From positions 19,713 through 83,712 of the forward strand of contig CAMDVD010000007.1 of NCBI GenBank assembly GCA_945878115.1: DNA of 64,000 nucleotides. The letters run 5' to 3'. Position 1 is the first letter of the stretch; each line of letters opens with the position of its first letter. Origin of the DNA: Chitinophaga pinensis. Lineage in GTDB: Bacteria > Bacteroidota > Bacteroidia > Chitinophagales > Chitinophagaceae. The notes below the pieces were generated by a model. The model had not been told where the DNA came from and made no database searches. It was given only the letters and a program-made list of their open reading frames with translations. Below, piece by piece: positions 52,986 to 61,660 of this stretch. The translations under genes were made by a program, and so were the position numbers.

Positions 52986-54997
52986 ACCAATCCGTCTTCT
53001 AATTTACCAATTAATAAAACCGCATCACCATAAGTTTGCTGCATTTTTAATACTCCACTTTCTGGCGAATACAATGCCATTTCGCATTCATTTGTTATAC
53101 GGAATAATTCTTGTTGCAAGGCCATATCTATTTTTTTATCCGATAATTTTTGTTCTGCCAATTCTTTAGAAAGCAATGCCAATGGTATATTCAGCTTATC
53201 ACTCAAATACAACCATACGGCTTTAGATGCTTCTTCATAAAAAGCATTTTGATTTTTTTGTTTCAAAAATTTCTCTGCCAATGCCAATCGCTTCAAAGCT
53301 ATTTTGTTAGCTCTTTTATTTTTAAATAAAACGATATCACTTTGTAACATTTCTTCCTTTCGCTTAAAGAAAAGAAGACCGATATAAGCGAAAAAAGGCA
53401 ATACAAATCCGCCCCAATAGAAAGGACTAAATACCCATTTCGTATTGTGCTTTACATGTAACTCAATTGGACTAGTTTGGATGTCATGAATGTCTTTCGG
53501 CAATTTATTATTGGCAACTCGATTATCATTTTTACCCAATTTTACATGTAATGTATAGGTAGGCGTAGTCAATGTTTTGTATTGCTTACTTGTAGGATCA
53601 TAATAGGAAAAAGATGTTGGCGGTATGACAAATGTACCTGGAATTCTCGGTGCAAAGGAATACGTAAATGTCTTGCAACCAGCAATAATATTATCGGTAT
53701 GTGTAATGGTATCCGAAGCTAAAGGATCGTAAGCATCGATGTCTTCAGGGAATTTAATTTTTGGCGCGCCGATAATTTTCAAGTTGCCAGTGCCCATGAT
53801 TTGCAACGTGATATTTGCATTATCATCTGTGGTCAATTCTGTTTTATCTATTTTACTTTGTAAAGTATAATTGCCAACGGCACCATCATACGAGTTCGGT
53901 TTATTGGTATTTGGCACATCAGTAACTTCTATACTTATTGGCGAACTTTTCAATTTGACAGGAACATCTTCATAATCATACGCTGTGATGAAACTATTAT
54001 CAAAACTTGGATCATTCATCATCATGGAGCCAAAAAATTGTTTGAAAAAAGGATCATTATCGAAAGCGCCTTGCAATGGATTTTGTTGTTTTATTTGTTT
54101 CGGTTTTAATACTCTGGCAATCCCTTCTGCTTCTGCTGGATCCAATTGTAGTGTTCCAGTTTGTGTTGGAAATAGTGCAGTCTTTTTAATTTCAAACACT
54201 TGATATTCTTTGCCATTATAGATTTCACGCTTCGGCTTTGGCGGCTGTGGTATCTTAAAATCCTGACTCCAAAAACCAATCAGAGAAGGTAATTTGGTCA
54301 GATTAACTTCCATTGGCAAGCGAGTATACATTTTATAAGTCGCGGTAATTTGTTCACCTAAGGAAACCTTCTTTTTATCCACGTCCACTTTGATGAACAT
54401 ATTATTTCCAATATCTTTTTTCCCAATCACTTCCGGTCTTTGTTGCATCGCTTGCTGTTGCGGTGGCGCTTGTCTACCAAATGCTTGTGCTTGATTTTGT
54501 TGAAACTGTTGCATCATTTGTTGTTGCCTTCTTTGTATGGCAGCAAAAAATGGATCATCACCAAATGGATCATTCCCAAAAGGATTGCCTCCACGTTGCT
54601 GATTTCTTTGCGGTGCCACACTACCATCCACCACTTCTATAGTTACATTATTGGAACGAAACTCTTTATTTCCGCCATACGCAATACCACCAGGAATCAC
54701 AATATTCCCTTTATGTCTTGCACGAAAAACATAAGTCAATTCTATGGTCACAGAAACCTCTCCATTCGTAATCATGGTATTATTACTTTGAGAAGGACCA
54801 TTCACCACTTGAATATCATTCGATTCTGGCAATGAAAATTTTTGAACTTGGCTGGCATTCTTCAAAATATACTTTACCTCAAAAGCATCTTGAATGCCCA
54901 CTTTATTTGCAGCAGGTTGTGTAATAAAAACAATTTCTTGTGCAGATGAACTTATCGTTACAAGGATGAATAATAAACTGATAAACGCGGCCTTCAT
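52982..54997 (-). CDS. batD: BatD family protein
   Basis: A 671-residue exported, membrane-anchored BatD. The start at 54997 gives the signal peptide MKAAFISLLFILVTISSSAQ; an upstream ATG would add 31 residues ahead of it. Several Ig-like BatD domains follow (NKVGIQDAFEVKYILKNASQ; GTLQLDPAEAEGIARVL; NITLQIMGTGNLKIIGAPKI), then a Gln-rich linker (MMQQFQQNQAQAF, about 160-190), a transmembrane helix near 550 (YWGGFVLPFFAYIGLLFF) and a cytosolic helical tail. batA, batB and batC are not adjacent: gpmI lies upstream instead. Confidence 0.85.
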   Translation of the reverse strand: MKAAFISLLFILVTISSSAQEIVFITQPAANKVGIQDAFEVKYILKNASQVQKFSLPESNDIQVVNGPSQSNNTMITNGEVSVTIELTYVFRARHKGNIVIPGGIAYGGNKEFRSNNVTIEVVDGSVAPQRNQQRGGNPFGNDPFGDDPFFAAIQRRQQQMMQQFQQNQAQAFGRQAPPQQQAMQQRPEVIGKKDIGNNMFIKVDVDKKKVSLGEQITATYKMYTRLPMEVNLTKLPSLIGFWSQDFKIPQPPKPKREIYNGKEYQVFEIKKTALFPTQTGTLQLDPAEAEGIARVLKPKQIKQQNPLQGAFDNDPFFKQFFGSMMMNDPSFDNSFITAYDYEDVPVKLKSSPISIEVTDVPNTNKPNSYDGAVGNYTLQSKIDKTELTTDDNANITLQIMGTGNLKIIGAPKIKFPEDIDAYDPLASDTITHTDNIIAGCKTFTYSFAPRIPGTFVIPPTSFSYYDPTSKQYKTLTTPTYTLHVKLGKNDNRVANNKLPKDIHDIQTSPIELHVKHNTKWVFSPFYWGGFVLPFFAYIGLLFFKRKEEMLQSDIVLFKNKRANKIALKRLALAEKFLKQKNQNAFYEEASKAVWLYLSDKLNIPLALLSKELAEQKLSDKKIDMALQQELFRITNECEMALYSPESGVLKMQQTYGDAVLLIGKLEDGLV

Positions 54998-55147
54998 GGA
55001 TAATAAATTGTGCAAATTTGGGAAGGCAAATTTAAAAGAATGTGGTCCCTGTTGGGCGTTAAAATAATGTGAAAAACATTTGCGCTCCATTTAGAATATC
55101 AAGGGTTGTAGCCTAAATGGATAGGTACCATTTTAAGATATTTTCAT

Positions 55148-56674
55148 TTATTCTACCAACACATTTCCTGTCATTTCCTTTGGAATGTCGATGCCCATGA
55201 AGTGTAAAATAGTAGGTGCTATATCGCCCAATTTCCCATCTTTTACTTGACCATGAAAGTCATTCGATATAATAAAAAATGGAACTGGATTTAAGGTATG
55301 TGCCGTATTCGGTGAGCCATCTTCATTAATCATATAATCGCTATTGCCATGGTCGGCAGTGAGAAAAATGGTATAGTCTTTTTGTAAAGCCAAGCTTACA
55401 ATTTTCTCCACACATTGATCAACCGTTTCCACTGCTTTCAATACCGCATTCCAAACACCAGTATGTCCAACCATATCTGTATTCGCAAAATTGAGGCAAA
55501 TAAAATCAGCAGTTGCATTTTCTATTTCTGGTAAAATAAGTTGTGTAATTTCGGCAGCGCTCATTTCAGGTTTCAAATCATAAGTGGCTACATCTTTTGG
55601 AGAAGGTGCCATCAATCTTCTTTCTCCTTCAAATTCTTTTTCTCTCCCACCACTAAAAAAGAAAGTGACATGCGGATATTTTTCTGTCTCGGCAATTCGT
55701 ATTTGCTTTTTATGGTTTTCTTCTAAAACCTCACCTAAAGTTTTTCGCAAATCATCATTGGTGAAAAATGTATGCACTCGTTCAAATCGTTTATCATACA
55801 CCGTCATGGTGCTATAGTGTAAGTCAAGTGGCTTCATCTCTTGTTCTGGAAACGCTTGCTGGGTAAGCACTTCCGTAATTTCTCTACATCTATCTGTTCG
55901 GAAATTAAAACAAAAAACCGCATCCCCATTTTGTATACTCGCAATGGGTTCTCCAGAATTTGTAGTACAAATAATGGGTTTAATAAATTCATCTGTTATG
56001 CCTTCTGCATACGATTTTTGCATGCTGGCAATGACATCATTCGACAATAAGCCTGTCGCATGCACCAAGGCATCATAGGCAATCTTTACACGTTCCCATC
56101 TTTTGTCTCGATCCATGGCATAATATCTTCCGGTTACAGAAGCTAATTTGGCATCGGATATTTTTAAAAATGCCTGCAACTCTTCCACATATTGAATTCC
56201 ACTTTGTGGGTCCGTATCTCTACCATCGGTGAAGGCATGAATATACACTTGCGTGAGTCCATGAAGTTTACACAAATCACATATAGCGCGCAAATGAGAC
56301 GTATGCGAATGCACACCACCATCACTCAACAAGCCTATCAAATGCAATGGTTTTTGATTGGTTTTTGCATACTGAATCATATCCAAAAAAGCTGGGTTCG
56401 TATCCAATTCTCCATCTTGAATGGCTTTATTGATTCGTTGCAATTCTTGATACACCACACGACCAGCACCAATATTGAGATGACCAACTTCACTATTGCC
56501 CATTTGCCCCCAAGGCAGGCCCACAGCCTCTCCGCAAGTAATCAATTCGGCATTCGGATATTTGGCGTACAATGATTTTACAAATGGTGCATTCGCATGA
56601 TAGATAGCATCTGCTGATTTTTTTTGACCATGGCCCCATCCATCCATGATAATCAATAAACTCTTTTTTGACAT
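55148..56674 (-). CDS. gpmI: 2,3-bisphosphoglycerate-independent phosphoglycerate mutase
   Basis: Glycolytic enzyme interconverting 3- and 2-phosphoglycerate with two manganese ions. It has 508 residues. Motifs are LLIIMDGWGHGQ (about 5-16, metal Asp), the phosphorylated serine in GQMGNSEVGHLNIGAGR (about 60), HAFTDGRDTDPQSG (about 123), RDKRWERVKIAYDAL, FRTDRCREITEVL, ANTDMVGHTGVWNAVLKA and LTADHGNSD (about 440). The start is MSKKSLLIIMDGW at 56674, because a promoter box lies only 4 nt upstream and the extra 12 residues of the longer frame are unlike the family. Confidence 0.96.
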   Translation of the reverse strand: MSKKSLLIIMDGWGHGQKKSADAIYHANAPFVKSLYAKYPNAELITCGEAVGLPWGQMGNSEVGHLNIGAGRVVYQELQRINKAIQDGELDTNPAFLDMIQYAKTNQKPLHLIGLLSDGGVHSHTSHLRAICDLCKLHGLTQVYIHAFTDGRDTDPQSGIQYVEELQAFLKISDAKLASVTGRYYAMDRDKRWERVKIAYDALVHATGLLSNDVIASMQKSYAEGITDEFIKPIICTTNSGEPIASIQNGDAVFCFNFRTDRCREITEVLTQQAFPEQEMKPLDLHYSTMTVYDKRFERVHTFFTNDDLRKTLGEVLEENHKKQIRIAETEKYPHVTFFFSGGREKEFEGERRLMAPSPKDVATYDLKPEMSAAEITQLILPEIENATADFICLNFANTDMVGHTGVWNAVLKAVETVDQCVEKIVSLALQKDYTIFLTADHGNSDYMINEDGSPNTAHTLNPVPFFIISNDFHGQVKDGKLGDIAPTILHFMGIDIPKEMTGNVLVE

Positions 56675-56678
56675 GGCG

Positions 56679-56686
56679 CAAAAATA
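56679..56686 (-). promoter_or_regulatory. Promoter -7 box of gpmI, possibly leaderless
   Basis: TATTTTTG on the minus strand matches TAnnTTTG and is followed by CGCC and the ATG at 56674. It lies inside the longer reading frame, which therefore cannot be the transcript's start. Confidence 0.5.
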
Positions 56687-56980
56687 ATCTAATACCATCA
56701 GCTTTTGCATATTAGTAAAATAAAAGATGAGGAGGGAATATGGATGTTATCGTATTAAAAAAAACGTTCTATCCTGAACGGCTTTTTTTATACCATCTTG
56801 ATTTATAAAATAGGCCGAAGGACTACACATAAATCTTAGATGGTATTATACTGCATGAATAAAAGATGACTTATCTTTTATTTCATGTCAGTATTATTTG
56901 TCGAAGGGGGAAACTTTATTCAGCTGTTGTGGCGTTGGCACCGTTTGAGCTGATGTTCATTGTGAAGCAGATAGTGCAAA

Positions 56981-58528
56981 TTATTCTATCACCAATTTAC
57001 GTACATACTCATTTACTTTTAGGAGATAAATACCTTTCTTAAAATGAGATACGTCTATTTGATATCGAGAGTTTGTGGTTTTAAATTTCCTGCTCCAGAT
57101 TTCTTCACCCAATAAATTAAATACACTGAGTTCATTTACTTGTTTGTTCAAAGATTCACTTTCTATAATTAAAAAAGAACTTGCTGGATTAGGGTATATA
57201 GCTACTACCTTTTCCTTTTGTACATCTACGTTACCTAAAGGCCAGCATATCGAACCCATATCAGCACCTAAATCATAATCGGGCATATTGGGTGGTGAAG
57301 TTAAGCCACCTTGTGCTGTATCTATACGAAAACACTTTCTACAAAACCCACAAGCCACACCTTTATTGTCTGGGTTATTAATCGTACTGAATTGAGTTAA
57401 TGAACCACCATATTTACCGATGTATATTCTATTATTTGGCGCTCTGTACAATTGTCCATAATCTTCAAATGCAGCTTGTGATGTATCGAACCCATGTTTT
57501 ACTCTATACCAAGCTAAACTGCTATCTGATTGTCCATATTCAAATTGATAAATATTGAACATTTTAGCTATATAGATGTAATTGCTATTGGTTGAAAAAC
57601 AAACACCAGTACCAGTACTGTCCAATACGCCTAAATTATCCCAAAAGGGTACTGTGGTTGAATCTATTGGCATGTTAAATACTTTAGGATTGCTTAGTTC
57701 ACCAGTACATCTATCAAAATCTGCCATAAACAATTTACTATTATTACCCATTACAGCAGCATATTTTTTGCCATCTTTACTAAATGTATTCTGCCCAAAT
57801 AAATCCACGTAATCCCATATTGGTTGTGCGAAAGTTTGTATAAATGGACCATATATACTATCCTTAGTAACTAAAAAACGATATATCGTATTTTGCACAG
57901 AGCCATGTTTCAATAACCACCAATCTCTACCATTACTATGTTTACAGGCTTGCATCATTACTTTGGGAAGTTCTATATTTTGTAATAACACTTTATTTTT
58001 CTCTACCACCTTACCACTTCCTCCATTCAACTTCATATCTACAACATTATATCTTAATAAATCAAATGGAGCTTTTGTGCCATTGGGGTTAGTCCAATAA
58101 ATATCATACAAGCTATCACTTACTGATGGAATAAAAACATAGTATTCTCCATTCGTTCCTTTTGGTAATACTAAAGAACTTTGAGTATAACTTGAAAAAG
58201 GAAAATCATGTGTGTATTCTTTTATTGGAACTAAAGTATCTCCACCTTCAATAATATCTCCTGCTTGATTATATAGAATCATACCATTGCATGAAAAAAT
58301 CAAATCCCCATTTAAAGAATCGCATATATTGCTACATCCATTTGAATATAAGAATGGAGAATTTGGGTGTGATGCGCTAAATAATTGCCCAGTTTGTGGT
58401 ATGCCATTTGTTCCATCAAATTTTGCGTATGATGCATTCATTCCAACTATCCAAGTATATCCCATTTTATTTTGACCATGTACAATACAGTTCAAGAGTA
58501 ACAAAAAGAATATTATATATTTTTTCAT
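56981..58528 (-). CDS. T9SS type A sorting domain protein (paralog A)
   Basis: A 515-residue secreted protein. Signal peptide 1-18 (MKKYIIFFLLLLNCIVHGQ), then about 400 residues of repeated strand-rich units suggesting a beta-propeller (GRDWWLLKHGSVQNTIYRFL, FSKDGKKYAAVMGNNSKLFM, SNYIYIAKMFNIYQFEYG, PNNRIYIGKYGG), and a type IX secretion C-terminal domain at about 440-515 (VVAIYPNPASSFLIIESESL, VFNLLGEEIW, GIYLLKV). It closely resembles the protein at 61661-63196, so they are paralogs. Predicted to be anchored to, or released from, the cell surface. Ligand unknown. Confidence 0.8.
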   Translation of the reverse strand: MKKYIIFFLLLLNCIVHGQNKMGYTWIVGMNASYAKFDGTNGIPQTGQLFSASHPNSPFLYSNGCSNICDSLNGDLIFSCNGMILYNQAGDIIEGGDTLVPIKEYTHDFPFSSYTQSSLVLPKGTNGEYYVFIPSVSDSLYDIYWTNPNGTKAPFDLLRYNVVDMKLNGGSGKVVEKNKVLLQNIELPKVMMQACKHSNGRDWWLLKHGSVQNTIYRFLVTKDSIYGPFIQTFAQPIWDYVDLFGQNTFSKDGKKYAAVMGNNSKLFMADFDRCTGELSNPKVFNMPIDSTTVPFWDNLGVLDSTGTGVCFSTNSNYIYIAKMFNIYQFEYGQSDSSLAWYRVKHGFDTSQAAFEDYGQLYRAPNNRIYIGKYGGSLTQFSTINNPDNKGVACGFCRKCFRIDTAQGGLTSPPNMPDYDLGADMGSICWPLGNVDVQKEKVVAIYPNPASSFLIIESESLNKQVNELSVFNLLGEEIWSRKFKTTNSRYQIDVSHFKKGIYLLKVNEYVRKLVIE

Positions 58529-58640
58529 ATTGATTATTTTGTGATTAGTGATTTTCCATAATTAATGAAGGTATACATTTATTTTTTAGAACTTTAGAAA
58601 TTGAATTAGAAAATTAAAAATGAGTAATTGCTTTTCCCCT

Positions 58641-58672
58641 TGGCTGGCGCGGGTTTGCAACCCGTGACCACT
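58641..58672. repeat. GCGGGTTTGCAACCCGT hairpin repeat
   Basis: TTGGCTGGCGCGGGTTTGCA ACCCGTGACC, a palindrome of the type (N)GGTTTGCAACC(N). Related palindromes are near 45023 (GATCTGCAATC) and 59990-60070 (GGATTTGTAATCC and GGCTGGTGCGAGATTACAAC). The gap 58529-58773 holds nothing else. Confidence 0.5.
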
Positions 58673-58773
58673 GCACACTTCATCAACGCAAGTAATCCAT
58701 AATTCCAAATCTCAAACAGTTTAGTATATACTACCAAAGTTCTTCTATCTTTACTATCTAAAAAATACATACC

Positions 58774-58875
58774 ATGTCAAAGAGTCAAGATGTAAAAAAG
58801 ACAACGAAGAAAGAACCATTGAAAACACCGAAAGAAAAAAAAGCAGAAAAGCGAGAAAAGAAAGGTAAAAAATAA
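58774..58875 (+). CDS. Very short lysine-rich peptide
   Basis: A 33-residue open frame starting MSKSQDVKKTTKKEPLKTPK and ending EKRAE-like KKAEKREKKGKK; more than 40 percent Lys. It has an ATG, an upstream TATCTTTA that is one base from the -7 consensus, and no overlap with another gene. Similar short basic proteins are known as unannotated or hypothetical genes in Bacteroidota, so it may be real, possibly ribosome- or nucleic-acid-associated. The evidence is modest: a lysine-rich AAA/AAG stretch can arise in AT-rich DNA by chance. Confidence 0.5.
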   Translation: MSKSQDVKKTTKKEPLKTPKEKKAEKREKKGKK

Positions 58876-59094
58876 TGGATGATTTAAAGGAGCTTAGTAG
58901 GTCGATTAATTCATCGAGGCATGTAGACTATGATTGCAAATCTTGAATAAAGTAGTTCGCAAACTCTTGATTACGAACGCTTGAAAAAAACGTTAATCAC
59001 AATGCCGAAACGACGGACAACACTTACTTTGAAAGAAATGTATACTTCATTGAAAAAAGTTTAAATTTGACCGATAATTATTGGATAATAAAAA

Positions 59095-59931
59095 ATGAAG
59101 GCAAAATACATTAACCCATTTACCGACTTTGGATTTAAAAAAATCTTTGGCGAAGAAGCTAGTAAGCCCTTGCTTATTGACTTTTTAAACGCCTTATTGC
59201 CTCATACAAATAAAATTATAGACTTAACTTTTAAGAATACAGAGCAATTAGGACAAACGGAAATGGATAGAAAAGCCATTTATGATATTTATTGCGAAAA
59301 TGAAATTGGCGAAAAATTTATTGTAGAACTGCAAAAAGCAAAGCAAAATTATTTTAAAGAAAGAACCATTTATTACTCAACTTTCCCCATTAGAGAACAA
59401 GCAGAAAAAGGAGAATGGAATTACAGCTTGAAAGCAGTTTATTGTGTAGGTATTTTAGATTTTACTTTTGATGATTATGAAAATGAACCTGAAAAAAGTG
59501 AAGTGGTACATACCATTAAACTTAAAAACCAAAATGGTAAAACATTCTATGATAAACTAACTTATATTTATTTGGAAATGCCAAACTTCAAAGAAAGTGA
59601 AGCCGATTTAAAAACACGTTTAGACAAGTGGTTGTATTTCATAAAACACTTGGAAGATTTCCAAACGATACCAACAATATTTGCTGACGAAGTTTTTATA
59701 CAAGCATTTGAAAAAGCTGAACTTGCTAAATATGGGCAAGCTGAATTAGATAGTTATGAAATGAATTTAAAAATTTATAGAGATTATAAGAATACTGTTG
59801 ATACTGCTTTTGATGATGGAAAACTTGCAAGAAGTTCAGAAATGGCAAGACTGATGAAAAGTAACAATGAGCCAATTGAAAAGATAATAAAGTATACAGG
59901 GTTAACAAAAGAAGAAATTGATAGACTGTAA
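59095..59931 (+). CDS. Rpn/PDDEXK-family nuclease (putative transposase-related)
   Basis: A 278-residue protein of the PD-(D/E)XK nuclease family transposase/Rpn group (Rpn proteins promote RecA-independent recombination). It starts MKAKYINPFTDFGFKKIFGE, the family hallmark. The nuclease core is at about 60-85: DRKAIYDIYCENEIGEKFIV followed by ELQKAKQ, with Asp, Glu and Gln-x-Lys catalytic positions. A helical C-terminal half (MARLMKSNNEPIEKIIKYTG) is typical. TAAATTTG near 59060 fits a -7 box. Target and activity are unknown; no mobile-element ends flank it. Confidence 0.85.
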   Translation: MKAKYINPFTDFGFKKIFGEEASKPLLIDFLNALLPHTNKIIDLTFKNTEQLGQTEMDRKAIYDIYCENEIGEKFIVELQKAKQNYFKERTIYYSTFPIREQAEKGEWNYSLKAVYCVGILDFTFDDYENEPEKSEVVHTIKLKNQNGKTFYDKLTYIYLEMPNFKESEADLKTRLDKWLYFIKHLEDFQTIPTIFADEVFIQAFEKAELAKYGQAELDSYEMNLKIYRDYKNTVDTAFDDGKLARSSEMARLMKSNNEPIEKIIKYTGLTKEEIDRL

Positions 59932-59969
59932 ATGGCATAGTGTCAACTTATGGCAATTGCTTCTGTTCG

Positions 59970-60075
59970 CGATTTTAAATCTCGAACCGCTATCCGTGGA
60001 TTTGTAATCCACATCATCAAAATCATTTCCTTGACCACACAGGCTGGTGCGAGATTACAACCAGTGACCTCAAAT
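59970..60075. repeat. Palindromic intergenic repeat before sdaA
   Basis: Contains GATTTTAAATCTCGAACCGC, the hairpin GTGGATTTGTAATCCACA and GGCTGGTGCGAGATTACAAC followed by CAGTGACC. It shares wording with 45020-45070 and 58641-58672, making it a fifth or sixth small repeat family of the window. Confidence 0.5.
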
Positions 60076-60167
60076 CCAACCAATAAGAATCTTAATAAAA
60101 AAGTATATCCCTCATTGCCAATTAATCTAAGCAATAAGTCTATTTTCGTCCTCAAAATATTTTACCC

Positions 60168-61595
60168 TTGTCTTACGAATCCATTTCCGTCTTCGATATT
60201 TTTAAAATTGGTATTGGTCCTAGTAGTTCACATACACTAGGACCTTGGCGTGCAGCCTTGCAATTTTTAACTACCTTACGCAAACAAAATATATTACAAC
60301 AGGTTACACAATTAAATGTGTTGCTGTATGGCTCTTTGGCAAAAACCGGAAAAGGACATGGAACCGATATTGCAGTGCTATTGGGTCTTTGCGGCGAAGA
60401 TCCAGTTACATTCGATGTAAATAAAATTACATCTACCGTTGATTCGTTGAACCAAGAAAAGAAAATAAATCTCGGTAAAACAAATGCAATAGAATTTGAC
60501 CCAGCAACCCAAATTCAATTTTTAATGGAAGATAGTTTACCCTTTCATCCAAACGCCATGACCTTTTTGGTAACATTCGACAACGGAGAACAAATTGCCG
60601 ATACGTATTATTCTATTGGTGGTGGTTTTGTGGTGAAAGAAGAACAAGAGGCACTCAATTTATCGACTACACAACTTCCTTTTCCAATAGATAAATCTTC
60701 GGATATTTTACATTGGTGCATGAAGACTGGATTAAGTATTGCAGAAGTTGTTTTAGAAAATGAACATGCTTGGCGCAGTGAAACAGAAACCAAAAAAGGT
60801 ATTCTACAAATTTGGTATACCATGCGCGATTGCATCTATAGAGGTGCACATATACAAGGCATCTTGCCAGGCGGATTACAAGTAAGTAGACGAGCAGCCA
60901 ATCTCAACAAACGTTTAGTTGGTGATGCCACTTATACTAATTTTGAGGAATGGCTACAGGTTATGCAACAAGGAGGTATGCATTTTCAATATATACTCGA
61001 TTGGGTAAGTTGTTTTGCTTTGGCGGTGAATGAAGAAAATGCGTCCTTTAGTCGAGTAGTTACTGCACCAACCAATGGCGCTGCTGGTGTGATTCCTGCG
61101 GTGTTACTCTATTATATTGCTTTCTGTAATGGCAATTCGGAAGATAAAATTATTCGCTTTTTATTATGTGCTTCTGAGATAGGTTGCATTTTCAAAAAAG
61201 GTGCTACTATATCTGCAGCCATGGGTGGTTGTCAAGCCGAAATTGGTGTCAGTAGTGCCATGGCAGCAGCAGCCTTGTGCGAAAGCTTAGGAGGTACGCC
61301 AAATCAAGCTTTGCAAGCTGCCGAAATAGCCATGGAACATCACCTCGGATTGACTTGTGATCCTATTGGTGGATTGGTTCAAATACCTTGTATCGAACGT
61401 AATACAATGGGAGCTATCAAAGCCATTACTGCTGCGCAATTGGCCATGCAAGGCAATCCGCATAATGCGATCGTGAGTTTGGATAATGTCATAAAAACAA
61501 TGTGGCAAACTGCACTCGATATGAACCATAAATACAAAGAAACGAGTGACGGTGGATTGGCTGTCCATGTGCCTTTGAGCTTACCTGAATGTTAG
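60168..61595 (+). CDS. sdaA: L-serine ammonia-lyase (iron-sulfur type), TTG start
   Basis: Fe-S-dependent serine dehydratase converting L-serine to pyruvate and ammonia. It has 475 residues. The start is a TTG at 60168: the translation from it, [26 protein letters not shown], matches the family N-terminus, and no in-frame ATG precedes it. [17 protein letters not shown]-like [43 protein letters not shown] and [18 protein letters not shown] carry the conserved cysteines of the 4Fe-4S site. The two usual domains (beta about 1-160, alpha about 190-475) are fused in one chain. A short poor -7-like TATTTTCG lies about 20 nt upstream. Confidence 0.93.
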   Translation: MSYESISVFDIFKIGIGPSSSHTLGPWRAALQFLTTLRKQNILQQVTQLNVLLYGSLAKTGKGHGTDIAVLLGLCGEDPVTFDVNKITSTVDSLNQEKKINLGKTNAIEFDPATQIQFLMEDSLPFHPNAMTFLVTFDNGEQIADTYYSIGGGFVVKEEQEALNLSTTQLPFPIDKSSDILHWCMKTGLSIAEVVLENEHAWRSETETKKGILQIWYTMRDCIYRGAHIQGILPGGLQVSRRAANLNKRLVGDATYTNFEEWLQVMQQGGMHFQYILDWVSCFALAVNEENASFSRVVTAPTNGAAGVIPAVLLYYIAFCNGNSEDKIIRFLLCASEIGCIFKKGATISAAMGGCQAEIGVSSAMAAAALCESLGGTPNQALQAAEIAMEHHLGLTCDPIGGLVQIPCIERNTMGAIKAITAAQLAMQGNPHNAIVSLDNVIKTMWQTALDMNHKYKETSDGGLAVHVPLSLPEC

Positions 61596-61660
61596 GTGAA
61601 TGAAGGATACTAAGTCTTCGCTCAGTACAAGTCGGCTGCGTTCTGCATGAGTACAAGACT

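Noticed and set aside
59960..60020. tRNA-like string TCTCGAACCGC
   Set aside because: No acceptor or anticodon stem can be drawn; it belongs to a small intergenic repeat seen also near 45 kb and 58.6 kb.
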